Positions 43,656 to 52,255 of a stretch of 64,000 nucleotides of DNA are shown piece after piece. The stretch comes from Fibrobacteria bacterium (GTDB lineage: Bacteria; Fibrobacterota; Fibrobacteria; UBA5070). The notes beneath the pieces are model-generated. The model was not told where the DNA came from and ran no database searches. It saw nothing but the letters and a program-made list of their open reading frames with translations. Location of the stretch: the NCBI GenBank assembly GCA_020633825.1, contig JACKCV010000003.1, positions 248,001 to 312,000 of the forward strand, given 5' to 3'. Positions within the stretch are counted from its first letter, which is position 1. Each line of letters starts with the position of its first letter. The translations under genes and the position numbers were made by a program.

Positions 43656-44531
43656 ATGAAGACGTTCCTCGCGGTTCTCGGTTTCGTTGTCGCCCTCGTC
43701 GCCTCCTGCACCGTCGGCATCGGAATCGGCGGGGCCACCTCCAACGGATTCGACACCCCCGCTTCGGTTTCCGGCCCCCGGGTGCGGGTGATCCGCCTGG
43801 AAGGAACCATCATGGATCCCCGCAAGGTGGTGCAGCGTCTGGAGGAGGCGGGCGAAGAGGAGGACGTGAAAGCCGTCGTGCTGAGGATCGAGACCCCAGG
43901 TGGAGCCGTCGGCGCCTCCCAGGAGATCTACCAGGCCGTTCGCGACCTCGATGGCCGCAAACCCGTCGTGGCGAGCATCGTCAACCTGGGGGCCTCGGGA
44001 GGCTACTACGCGGCGGTCGGGGCACGGACCATCTGGGCGAATCCCGGCAGCCTGACCGGCAGCATCGGGGTGATCACGCAGTCCCTCGACGCCCACGCCC
44101 TCCTGGAAAAGATCGGGGTCGCCCAAGCCACCATCAAGAGCGGTGAATTCAAGGACGCGGGCTCTCCCTTCCGGCCGATGACCGATCGCGAGAAGGCTCT
44201 CTTCCAATCGATGATCGACGACGTCTACGGACAATTCCGGTCCGTGGTCGCCGAGCGTCGCGGCCTGGGCGCGGCCGCCCTCGACACCCTCGCCGACGGT
44301 CGCATCCTCTCCGGACGCCAGGCCTTCCTGTCGGGCCTCGTGGACTCCCTGGGCACCTATTCCCAGGCCATCGCCTGCGCCCGCACCCTGGCCGACCTTC
44401 CCGCCGACGCCCCCGTCGAGACGGACGAACCGCGCATCCCCCTGTTGCGCCGTCTGGTCGACCCCGAAGGAGAAGCCCTCTCCCGTCTGGTGCCCTTCAA
44501 CACGGCGCCGATCCTCTTCCGCGTTCCCTGA
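43656..44531 (+). CDS. sppA: Signal peptide peptidase SppA-type S49 serine protease
   Basis: 291 residues, the short form. N-terminal hydrophobic anchor (about 3-26, FLAVLGFVVALVASCTVGIGI). Protease core: VRVIRLEGTIMD, AVVLRIETPGGAVGASQE, KPVVASIVNLGASGGYYAA and the catalytic serine region NPGSLTGSIGVI, followed by IKSGEFKDAGSPFRPMT. SppA degrades cleaved signal peptides in the membrane. The lysine partner is assumed by family; in this short form it is contributed within the tetramer. AAAGG before the ATG. It lies 25 bases after mltD and is probably on the same message. Confidence 0.92.
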   Translation: MKTFLAVLGFVVALVASCTVGIGIGGATSNGFDTPASVSGPRVRVIRLEGTIMDPRKVVQRLEEAGEEEDVKAVVLRIETPGGAVGASQEIYQAVRDLDGRKPVVASIVNLGASGGYYAAVGARTIWANPGSLTGSIGVITQSLDAHALLEKIGVAQATIKSGEFKDAGSPFRPMTDREKALFQSMIDDVYGQFRSVVAERRGLGAAALDTLADGRILSGRQAFLSGLVDSLGTYSQAIACARTLADLPADAPVETDEPRIPLLRRLVDPEGEALSRLVPFNTAPILFRVP

Positions 44532-44566
44532 GCCCTTCCCCGCGCCTCGGCTCGAGTCGTGGGCCC

Positions 44567-44582
44567 TGCGGACCGGTCCGCA
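44567..44582. other. Perfect 16-base palindrome after sppA
   Basis: TGCGGACCGGTCCGCA is a perfect palindrome 36 bases after the sppA stop, inside a wider imperfect inverted repeat (CCTCGGC near 44546 with GCCGAGG near 44596). It could be a terminator stem or an operator for the downstream DUF2169 genes. Otherwise 44532-44745 holds no gene. Confidence 0.4.
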
Positions 44583-44745
44583 CACCTTTCGCGAGGCCGA
44601 GGGATTTCTACTTGATGGAGGAGCTCCGCCCTCGGTCCGTGTGGCCTCGCGCGATCCGTCCGTGGACGGCTTGGCGGGAGACACCCCACCACCGGGCTCG
44701 GAAGTCCAGAATCCGCCACGCAACCCGCCAGGAACCTCGCCGGCA

Positions 44746-45825
44746 ATGATCAATTTCGCCGATTTCGCACTCGACCGCCGCATCGTCCCCGGCACCGCCC
44801 CCGATGGCACCCCGATCCTCTCGCTCCTGGCCAAGGCGTCGTTCATCCTCGAACCGGGGGAGATCCTCTCCAAGGAACCCCCGGTCCCGGCAGCCCTGAC
44901 GGAAAACGACACCGATGTCGAATCCGACCTCGTGGCCTGGAAACCCCTGGTCGACGTCGTCGTGGTGGGACGGGCGCACGCCCCGCGGGGGAAACGCGCG
45001 CGTTTCTTCGACGCGGGAATCGTGGTCGCCGGTCGCGAGACCTCCCTGCGGGTCTTCGGCGAGCGTTCCGTCGACCTTTCGCGCGGCTCCGTGCGCTTCA
45101 CCGACCCGACGCCCTTCGATGCGATGCCGCTGGACCGCAAGCTCGCCTACGGGGGGATCGATGCGGTCTCCGATCCGGAATCCGTCCACGTCTACCCCGC
45201 CAATCCCGACGGGATGGGTTACCGCATGCTCCTCCATCCCCAGAGCATGCACGGGTTCCGGCTGCCCTGCCTGGAGAACCCCTCCCATCTGCTCCAACCG
45301 GACACCCTGGTCGTGGACTCCCCCGACCGCTGGACGCGCATGCCTCCACCCCGCCACCTGGGGTGCACCTCCCGGTCGTCCTTCCCGCGCATCGACCTCG
45401 CGGGACTGCCGCCCGACGCGGCCATGGACGCCAAGATCGCGAGCCAACTCTCCCTCGCCGCATCGCCCACCGTGGGGGCCGGCGGCGATCCTCCCCCGCC
45501 CCCGCCGCGCCGGATGGACCCCAGATTCTTCAACAGCGCGCCCGAATCCCTCCAGTTCCCGCACCTGGCGGGCACCGAGACCATCGTGCTGAAATACATG
45601 GATCCGGACCACCCCCAGATGGAGTTCGCGCTGCCCGGCGTCCAGCCCGAAGGATGGCTCGATGTCGGCGAAGGCCCGGCCAACATGCCGATGGTCCTCC
45701 AGAACGTCGAAATCCGTCCGGACGACCGGCTCGTCCACCTGGTGTGGAGGGGCTCGTGCGCGTGGGCCGGTCCCGATTCCGCCCCCGCCTTCACCCGGTT
45801 CGAACACGGACTGGTCCTGGCCTGA
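44746..45825 (+). CDS. DUF2169-family type VI secretion adaptor protein
   Basis: 359 residues from ATG 44746 (AGGA upstream; a GTG at 44641 adds a poorly conserved 35 residues). DUF2169 (PF09937) landmarks: ESDLVAWKPLVDVVVVG, FFDAGIVVAGRETSLRVFG, DRKLAYGG, NPDGMGY, LENPSHLLQPD, and the late LVHLVWRG. Known: DUF2169 proteins sit with PAAR or VgrG genes and act as adaptors or chaperones loading effectors. It is followed 22 bases later by a paralogue. No signal peptide, so cytosolic. Confidence 0.88.
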   Translation: MINFADFALDRRIVPGTAPDGTPILSLLAKASFILEPGEILSKEPPVPAALTENDTDVESDLVAWKPLVDVVVVGRAHAPRGKRARFFDAGIVVAGRETSLRVFGERSVDLSRGSVRFTDPTPFDAMPLDRKLAYGGIDAVSDPESVHVYPANPDGMGYRMLLHPQSMHGFRLPCLENPSHLLQPDTLVVDSPDRWTRMPPPRHLGCTSRSSFPRIDLAGLPPDAAMDAKIASQLSLAASPTVGAGGDPPPPPPRRMDPRFFNSAPESLQFPHLAGTETIVLKYMDPDHPQMEFALPGVQPEGWLDVGEGPANMPMVLQNVEIRPDDRLVHLVWRGSCAWAGPDSAPAFTRFEHGLVLA

Positions 45826-45847
45826 AATCGATCGAGGAGATCCCCCC

Positions 45848-46933
45848 ATGTGGACTTGCACGGTGCAACCAGGAACGGGACCCGAGGGTCGGAGCGTGCT
45901 TTCGGTGCTGGGGAAACGGACCTACCGGCTCCTTCCCGAAGGCGGAACCGAGGTCGACGAGGATTCCCCCATCGAGCTCCACCTGGAGCGGAAACTCTCC
46001 GGCCTGGAAGACCCCGACCGCGATCCGGTGGTTCGCGAAAGCGACCTGGTTGCCTGGAAACCCTTGATCGACGTCGTGGTCCACGGTCCCGCCTGCAGCC
46101 CGTCCGGCAAGATCGCGCGGTTCTTCGACGCGGGCATCTCCATCTCGGGACGTTCCCGCATGGTCCGCGTCTTCGGCGACCGGAAGATCGACCTCTCCTC
46201 GGGACGGATCCGCTTCAGCGACCCCATCCCCTTCGAAACCATGCCCCTGCATTGGGGACTGGCCTACGGAGGAACGGCCCCTTCCGCCCCGGGTGGGTTG
46301 CGTCTGGTGTACCCGCGCAATCCCGTCGGCAGAGGATTCCTCGTGGCCACTCCCTTGGAGCTGCTCCACGGGCTGGCCCTTCCCAATCTGGAGAACCCCG
46401 CCCAACCGCTCCAACCCGACGCCGTCGTCCTCAAGCGGTACGACCTATGGAAACGCATGCCGGTTCCCCTCGCCTTGGGCTGGACGTCCCCGCACTTCTC
46501 CGACCGTGTCGTGGAAGGTCCGGTTCCCGCCTCCGGCAGGATTCCCCTGCCTCCGCCCACACCGAACGCGGCTCCGTCCTTCCTGCGCCTGGCCTCGCTG
46601 TCGGCCGGCGAGACCATCACTCTCGTGCACATGGACGCATCGAACCCGGCTTGGGAGTTCACGGTCCCGGACGACGCCCCCCGCGCCTTCCTCGATCTGG
46701 GTCAAGGTGCCATGGCCCTGGAGACGACCCTCCAGACCGTGGAGATCCATCCGGCGACGCGCCAGTTCACCATGCTGTGGCGTGGCATGCACCCCATCTC
46801 CCCGGAGGACTTCCAGGAAGTCTCCCGAATGGAGGGCTGGATGGAATCCGGACCGGCCAAGACGATCGAACGGGAGGAGCGCAAGCCCCCCAAGCGCGCC
46901 CCTCCACCCGAAGCAACCGCACCGTCCGTCTAG
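45848..46933 (+). CDS. DUF2169-family type VI secretion adaptor protein, second copy
   Basis: 361 residues, ATG 45848 with GAGGAG upstream. Same family signatures as its upstream neighbour: ESDLVAWKPLIDVVVHG, FFDAGISISGRSRMVRVFG, HWGLAYGG, NPVGRGF, LENPAQPLQPD, QFTMLWRG. The C-terminus ends in a basic, proline-rich tail (ERKPPKRAPPPE) missing from the first copy. Two unlike adaptors suggest two cargo proteins or a heteromeric chaperone. Converges with the pentapeptide-like lipoprotein 28 bases downstream. Confidence 0.88.
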   Translation: MWTCTVQPGTGPEGRSVLSVLGKRTYRLLPEGGTEVDEDSPIELHLERKLSGLEDPDRDPVVRESDLVAWKPLIDVVVHGPACSPSGKIARFFDAGISISGRSRMVRVFGDRKIDLSSGRIRFSDPIPFETMPLHWGLAYGGTAPSAPGGLRLVYPRNPVGRGFLVATPLELLHGLALPNLENPAQPLQPDAVVLKRYDLWKRMPVPLALGWTSPHFSDRVVEGPVPASGRIPLPPPTPNAAPSFLRLASLSAGETITLVHMDASNPAWEFTVPDDAPRAFLDLGQGAMALETTLQTVEIHPATRQFTMLWRGMHPISPEDFQEVSRMEGWMESGPAKTIEREERKPPKRAPPPEATAPSV

Positions 46934-46961
46934 GGCTCGGCCGGGCGCTCCGGCGAGCCGA

Positions 46962-48227
46962 TCAGGGCTTCGCGGCCTTGGGGACCCCGGGCTCGGATTC
47001 CCAGGGAAGCACATGGCCCTGCAGGGGTTCGTCGACGTATTCGTAGACGATCGCCCCCGGGGCGCGACGCACGTTCTCGAACGTGCACTCCTCGAAGGTG
47101 GCGGCATCCTCGGGCTTGAGGGACACCGCGATCTCCTGGGTGATCTCGAGATCCTTGAAACGGCTGCGTTTGCCGTGGAATCCATCGAAGGTCATGGCCC
47201 GCACCTGGATGTCCTCGAAGACGGCGTCCTCGGCTTCTCCCGTGAGGATGAAATTCTTCGCACGGATCCCGTGGATCCGCAGGCCCTGGTTCGATCCGCG
47301 CACGTGCAGGGTCCCTTCCTGCAATCCCTCGAAGTCGAGGTTGCGCGTGTCCTCGACGATGGCGCCGTCCTTGAAGCCCTTCGCGACGATGTCGCGCCCC
47401 CCCGAAATCGAGAAACCTTCTGCCTGACCTTCGCTCTCGAAGCGGCAATCGCGGATGTCGCCCGAGAGGTCCATTCCGCGCAGGACCCGCAATCGGGAAT
47501 CGCTCATGTTCCCCTCGAAGGAGCCGAAGTCGTCCCCGTCCATTTCGCACTGGCGGATGGTGCCGGTTCCGAGGGTGCCGCGCCAGTTGTTCCCCTTGAA
47601 GGAGCATCGTTCGAACGTCGCGCCCACGATCGCCGTGGCCTTCCCCTCGAGATCCTGCCGGAAATCGTCCCAGGGTTCGCCGAAGTCGTTGTTCTCGATG
47701 CGCGAGTCGGTGAAGACGCAGTCCTCCCAGGCGGCCGCGTCGTCGCCGGGATGGTTGTCGTGGAGATGGAAACTGTCGAATCTGTTGCGGGCCCAGGTTC
47801 CCGAGCGCCGGAACCCGATCTCGTTCCGGGAATCGAATCCGTGGAGCTCCCCTCCCTGGAACCGGTTTCCCACCCATTTTCCGCCGCGCATCAGGATGCC
47901 TCCCAACTTGCAGTTGCGGAATTCGACGTTGGTCAGCTCGGCCGCGCGGAATTCGCATCCCTCGAACACGGCATCCTCGAAGACCACGCTGTCGAACTTC
48001 GTCCCCTCGAACACCACGTTCTGGAACTTCCATCCCTTCAGGACCAGACCGTGCCACGAACTGTCGGGGAACGTGACGCTGGCCAGGGTCTGGGGCTCGT
48101 CCCCGAACTCCCGCTGGAAGGCGGGCGCGTCGTCCAGCACCTGGTGCATCTTCTCGAATTGCAACGGACTCATGCAGGCTCCTAGAAGGAGGGACAGAAG
48201 GAAGAGCGGAAGGATCCTCGGGAGCAT
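46962..48227 (-). CDS. Pentapeptide-repeat-like lipoprotein, coupled to the phosphoesterase gene
   Basis: 421 residues. Lipobox FLLSLLLGAC gives lipidated Cys18. From about residue 50 the chain shows five-residue periodicity (NVVFEGTKFDSVVFEDAVF, FEGCEF, LTNVEFRNCKL), i.e. a beta-helix of pentapeptide type, degenerating toward the C-terminus but recurring as ATFERCSF, RDCRFE and ATFEECTF. Mature protein would face the periplasm or surface. Its ATG overlaps the stop of the phosphoesterase gene (ATGA). An envelope protein coupled to a putative effector is a candidate immunity partner; this is inference. Confidence 0.75.
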   Translation of the reverse strand: MLPRILPLFLLSLLLGACMSPLQFEKMHQVLDDAPAFQREFGDEPQTLASVTFPDSSWHGLVLKGWKFQNVVFEGTKFDSVVFEDAVFEGCEFRAAELTNVEFRNCKLGGILMRGGKWVGNRFQGGELHGFDSRNEIGFRRSGTWARNRFDSFHLHDNHPGDDAAAWEDCVFTDSRIENNDFGEPWDDFRQDLEGKATAIVGATFERCSFKGNNWRGTLGTGTIRQCEMDGDDFGSFEGNMSDSRLRVLRGMDLSGDIRDCRFESEGQAEGFSISGGRDIVAKGFKDGAIVEDTRNLDFEGLQEGTLHVRGSNQGLRIHGIRAKNFILTGEAEDAVFEDIQVRAMTFDGFHGKRSRFKDLEITQEIAVSLKPEDAATFEECTFENVRRAPGAIVYEYVDEPLQGHVLPWESEPGVPKAAKP

Positions 48228-51214
48228 CACGACTTGTGGTAGGCGTCCAGATCCGGCCGCTCGTTGGGCGTCAGGTCCCTGCGGATCCAGATCTGGGGGC
48301 AATCGTTGGCGGTGAAGCTCCCTCCGACGGCCCAGAGCAGCCAGGGCGTGTCGGTGGAATAGCCTCCCTGGCCTGAGAACTCGAAGCGGAGCCAGATCTT
48401 GGCCGGCTTCTTCTTGCGGTTGGTCGCCCAGTCCATCAGCATCTTCACATCCGCGCGGGAGGTGTCCGAAGCGCCCGCCGGCAGCCTGAAGCACGCGTTC
48501 CGGCCCGGGACGTACTCCAGATGGATCCGGGAGATGACGCCGTTTTCCGTCTTCTGCCAAAGGAGGTCCAGGCCGGCGAAGGAGAGTCCGGCGGGGAGCG
48601 GCATCGCATGGCTGTTGAAGAAGAAGCGCAGCCCCGGCGATCTGCGACGGAAGCACCTGATGGCGTCGATCGGTTCGGAGATCAGGGCCGAGAAGAGGTT
48701 GGTGTGGTAGCGATCCTCCTCGGCATCGAAGGCGCGGATGCACTCGCGATCCCAGGTCTGGAGATTCGCCCGCTGGTACCGTTGCACCTGCCACAACGGC
48801 TTGCCGGTGAATCGCCGGCGAGGCGGCACGCGGTCGTGGGTGGCGTGGGAGCGCGCCGGAGGCGGGGTCTCCTCGGGATCGCCGGCATGGAACACCTCCA
48901 TGTAGTCCAGCATCACCCCCAGCCGGGGCTTGTTCTTCGGGTTGCGCGCGTACACCGAACGGATGTCCTCGACCTGTCCCGAGGCGTCGAAGCGAACCCG
49001 GGTCCAGGAAGGGGGACGACTCCCCCACTCCCCCTTGTAGTTCTTGCTCTTGAGGCCCTTGGCCCCCGGGGGAGCCGCCAGATCCCCTCGGTTCTCGCGC
49101 GGAATGGGCCCCGCCGAATCGGACACCACGAACAAGGCCTTGTCGCGGTGCGCCGCCAGGGGGAACTGGTCGAAATGCCAACCGGTGATCCAGACCATGT
49201 CGGATCCGTCGTAGCCGGGATGATCCTCCCCCTCCTTGTCCCGTCCTCCGGTCATGGCGTACACGCCGGCCCGATGGGCGTGCCCGGAGATGGCCAGTTG
49301 GATCTTCCTGTCCCAGAACAGCTTGTACATGTGGTCCCGCTCTTCCTCGCAGGTCCCGACGTTGTACTTGGTCACATCCGATTCGATCCCGAACAGGTGC
49401 GTCTTGGTTCCGAAACATCCCACGGTGCCGTGGGCGGAGATGGGCACGGTCTCCTTGTAGCACGCCCAGGTGTAGTGGGAGAACGTGTTCACCGGACGGC
49501 CTTGTTCCGTCGCCCAGTCCACCACGGGCAACTCCGATTCCAGGAGCGCATCGGTGGCGTGCGGGAGGTGCCCGAGGCGGTCAGCCCCTTCCTCGGTCCA
49601 GAACATCCCCTCGTCGTCCCCCCAATCCAGGCACAGGGGTTGACGCTGTCCCCACTTCACGGTCCAGGTGCGCAGGGGCGAGTACAGGAGGTAGAAGAGC
49701 TCGAGGGTGTAGGGATCGAAGTTCTGGCCGTCGAGCCAGGTCTCGTAGCTGGAGCCGAAGGCGAGGCACGCCTCGAGGATGGTGAGGTTGGAGTCGGCGG
49801 GGATGCCGCCGTTGGCCTTGGTCAGTTCCAGGGCGGGGATCCCGAGGAGATCGAACCGCGGGGAGATCCCGTAGGGCTTGCGGTAGGAGTCGTGGTTTCC
49901 CGCCAGGACGAACACCGGTTTGTTGGATCCCTCGGCGGCGACGAATTCCGCCACCATGTTGTAGAAGCCCAGCGCGCTCGTCCCCTCCTGGTAGCACTTG
50001 TCGCGGTTGGACTTGCGGTAGGCGATTTCGCAGGCCTTCCAGATCTCCGGAAAGCGTTTTTCGTCGGTGGTGACGGAGTCGCGCCCCATCCAGCCGCGCA
50101 CCTTGGCGTCGGAGGGGAGGAGATCGGCGAAGAAGTCGACCAGATCGCCTCCGATGACCACCATGTCGGTTCCTGGCTCGGCCAGCCTCCGGAAGTGTTC
50201 CCCCAGCGTCTCGACGGTGTCGACCACCATCGTGCCGATGCTGGGAACCAGGTCTTCCGGGAGGTCCCCCTTGCGCGTCTCCCAGTGGGGAATGGCCCGG
50301 ATGTCCGTGTGCCGGAGCAGACGGAATTTGGTCACCAGGTGCAGGTCGGACAGGAAGCCGATGTCCGCGTGCTTCGGGGGGGCGAGGTAGAAGGGATGGT
50401 AGGTGGTGAGCGGGGTCGCGTTGGTGGGCGTCATCGTGGCCAGGTTCCAGCCGGGCAGCTGGGGGCCCTTGCGCTCCTCCTCCAGGATCCCCCGCAGGCG
50501 ATCCCCCATGAACCAGCGATCCTCCTTGAACATCGAGACGTCGATCTTCGAGGTCAGGATCCTCTCCAGGGTCGCGTCCTGGCACTCCTGGCGCAAGGGT
50601 GCGTCGGGATTGCCCATCCAGTGCAGGAAGAACCTCCTGTCGGGCGCGTTCCCCCCGAGGTGTTCCAATCCCCCCGTGCGCCACTTCGGAGCGAGGCGTC
50701 GGAGGTCGAGACGGACGACGTGGACGTGGGTGTAGCGCTTCTTGTCGGCTTCCCGGTGGGCCTTCCGCGAGGGCGTCCCTTTCGCGTCCTTCTCGTTGAC
50801 CGCCTCGGAATAGTGCTCCAGCACCGATTTGGCCAGGAATCCGCTGAACCCGGCGCTCTCGATCGTGATGGGCTTCTCGTCGTCGTAGCCATCGACGGCG
50901 CGCTTCTCCAGAAGCTCCACGCAATCGGGCGATTCGAACAACGGTCCCCCGACATCCGCCACCGGCACGCATTCCTTGAGGGATCGGATGGGTGCGAATT
51001 CCGGGAAGATCCGGAGGCATCGGTCGACGTGTTCGGGCAGCAGGTCTTCCCGTCCCAGGAGGATCAGATGCAACTGCCCCTCCTCGTTCACCGAGGCCGG
51101 GGCTCCCAGGGATGGATAGAGGATCGCGGCGGGGACGCGCTGCCAGTAGGTCTTCTGCTGCCAGCTTCCCACGTTGTCCAGGAGCTTGGTCTTCGTCTTC
51201 TTCTTCCGGGGCAT
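48227..51214 (-). CDS. Large calcineurin-like metallophosphoesterase, candidate secreted effector
   Basis: 995 residues, no signal peptide. Basic start (PRKKKTKTK), an unrecognised N-terminal region to about 280, then the metallophosphoesterase core: GFLSDLH (about 284-290), VIGGDLVDFF (about 353), LAGNHDSY (about 437) and ISGHAHRAG (about 642), giving the D-x-H, G-D-x-x-D, G-N-H-D and G-H-x-H metal ligands. The core is interrupted by long insertions. Residues about 720-995 form a further domain, probably beta-rich (KIWLRFEFSGQGGYSTD). GAGG precedes the ATG. Gene order (Ig-like protein, phosphoesterase, coupled lipoprotein) near PAAR and DUF2169 genes suggests secretion cargo. Confidence 0.8.
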   Translation of the reverse strand: MPRKKKTKTKLLDNVGSWQQKTYWQRVPAAILYPSLGAPASVNEEGQLHLILLGREDLLPEHVDRCLRIFPEFAPIRSLKECVPVADVGGPLFESPDCVELLEKRAVDGYDDEKPITIESAGFSGFLAKSVLEHYSEAVNEKDAKGTPSRKAHREADKKRYTHVHVVRLDLRRLAPKWRTGGLEHLGGNAPDRRFFLHWMGNPDAPLRQECQDATLERILTSKIDVSMFKEDRWFMGDRLRGILEEERKGPQLPGWNLATMTPTNATPLTTYHPFYLAPPKHADIGFLSDLHLVTKFRLLRHTDIRAIPHWETRKGDLPEDLVPSIGTMVVDTVETLGEHFRRLAEPGTDMVVIGGDLVDFFADLLPSDAKVRGWMGRDSVTTDEKRFPEIWKACEIAYRKSNRDKCYQEGTSALGFYNMVAEFVAAEGSNKPVFVLAGNHDSYRKPYGISPRFDLLGIPALELTKANGGIPADSNLTILEACLAFGSSYETWLDGQNFDPYTLELFYLLYSPLRTWTVKWGQRQPLCLDWGDDEGMFWTEEGADRLGHLPHATDALLESELPVVDWATEQGRPVNTFSHYTWACYKETVPISAHGTVGCFGTKTHLFGIESDVTKYNVGTCEEERDHMYKLFWDRKIQLAISGHAHRAGVYAMTGGRDKEGEDHPGYDGSDMVWITGWHFDQFPLAAHRDKALFVVSDSAGPIPRENRGDLAAPPGAKGLKSKNYKGEWGSRPPSWTRVRFDASGQVEDIRSVYARNPKNKPRLGVMLDYMEVFHAGDPEETPPPARSHATHDRVPPRRRFTGKPLWQVQRYQRANLQTWDRECIRAFDAEEDRYHTNLFSALISEPIDAIRCFRRRSPGLRFFFNSHAMPLPAGLSFAGLDLLWQKTENGVISRIHLEYVPGRNACFRLPAGASDTSRADVKMLMDWATNRKKKPAKIWLRFEFSGQGGYSTDTPWLLWAVGGSFTANDCPQIWIRRDLTPNERPDLDAYHKS

Positions 51215-51221
51215 GCGGGCC

Positions 51222-52115
51222 TCAGATCAGTTCGGCGACATCGGTGAGGTCGACCGTGTAGATGCCGGGGATGGAAACCTCGACCACGACGACCCCGTCC
51301 TGCGGGATGGTCTCCGTGGCGGCGGCTCCGTCGGGCGCGGTGATGGGAATGCTCTTCCCCTCGAAGGGACCGGCGAAATTCTCGCGGCTCCAGAACCGGA
51401 GGACCATCTTCTGCCGGATGGCGATGCTCGGCGCGTCGGCCTCGACTCCCAGGCATCCCACCGTGGCGTACACCATGGGGTTGCGGTAGGTCATCTGGAG
51501 CCGCTGGGCTTCCTCGGCCGACGGGATGCCCGCCGACCGGGGACCGAAGTCGAGTCGGAACTTGGCCTCGGCGACTCCGTTCTGGACCGTGCAACGCCCC
51601 TTCTGGACCCGGTGCACGCGTCCCTTCTCGTCCTGCTCGCACAGGGTCCACACGACGTGCCGCCGCGGGGGGATGTTCGCCACCTTGGCCTGGATCCGGT
51701 ATTCCATCCCGTCGTCGAGAAGTTCGGGGACGGTGTCCTCGGTGGCGGACAGGATCTTCGCTTCGGTGATCCGCGGGGGTGTCTCGACACGCAGAACCGC
51801 CGATCTCGCCGACAGTCCGTGATCGGGGAGTTCGACCTCGAACGAGAGGGGCCCCTCGATGTCCGCGGGGACCAGGAAGGTCTGTCGGTGCATTCCCTGC
51901 ACGATGCGGCCCTGGGATTTGCCGACCGTCGATCCCCCGCCGTCGCGGAAGGTGAACCGGATGTCGGACTGGTCCCGGACGAATTGCGTCTGGACGGTGA
52001 AGGTGACCGGTTTTCCCGGATGGGCCAACGCCGAATCCCAGAAAACCGAAGCGATCCGGGAATCGAGGGAAATTTCCAAGGTCTGGCCGGTTTTTCCCGA
52101 GAATTTGGTATTCAC
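51222..52115 (-). CDS. Ig-like beta-sandwich protein of the PAAR module
   Basis: 297 residues from GTG 52115 (AGGA nine bases upstream; ATG 52163 is an alternative). No signal peptide. Strand-rich with two or three Ig-like segments: KPVTFTVQTQFVRDQSDIRF, LSFEVELPDHGLSARSAVL, EYRIQAKVANIPPRRHVVW, and a final VVVVEVSIPGIYTVDL. No named family recognised. It precedes the phosphoesterase gene by seven bases and is divergent from the PAAR gene, so it likely helps assemble or deliver the cargo. Confidence 0.7.
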   Translation of the reverse strand: MNTKFSGKTGQTLEISLDSRIASVFWDSALAHPGKPVTFTVQTQFVRDQSDIRFTFRDGGGSTVGKSQGRIVQGMHRQTFLVPADIEGPLSFEVELPDHGLSARSAVLRVETPPRITEAKILSATEDTVPELLDDGMEYRIQAKVANIPPRRHVVWTLCEQDEKGRVHRVQKGRCTVQNGVAEAKFRLDFGPRSAGIPSAEEAQRLQMTYRNPMVYATVGCLGVEADAPSIAIRQKMVLRFWSRENFAGPFEGKSIPITAPDGAAATETIPQDGVVVVEVSIPGIYTVDLTDVAELI

Positions 52116-52255
52116 TGGAAGCGATCCTGGTCGGTGGAGGGCGGGAGGATGTCGGAATCGCACGACGTCGGTCGGAATCCGGTACCTGGAAACCTACTTT
52201 CTCCCACGTTCCCTTTCCGCGCAGAACATGGTCGGCGGTCCTTGGAGGAGTCAGG

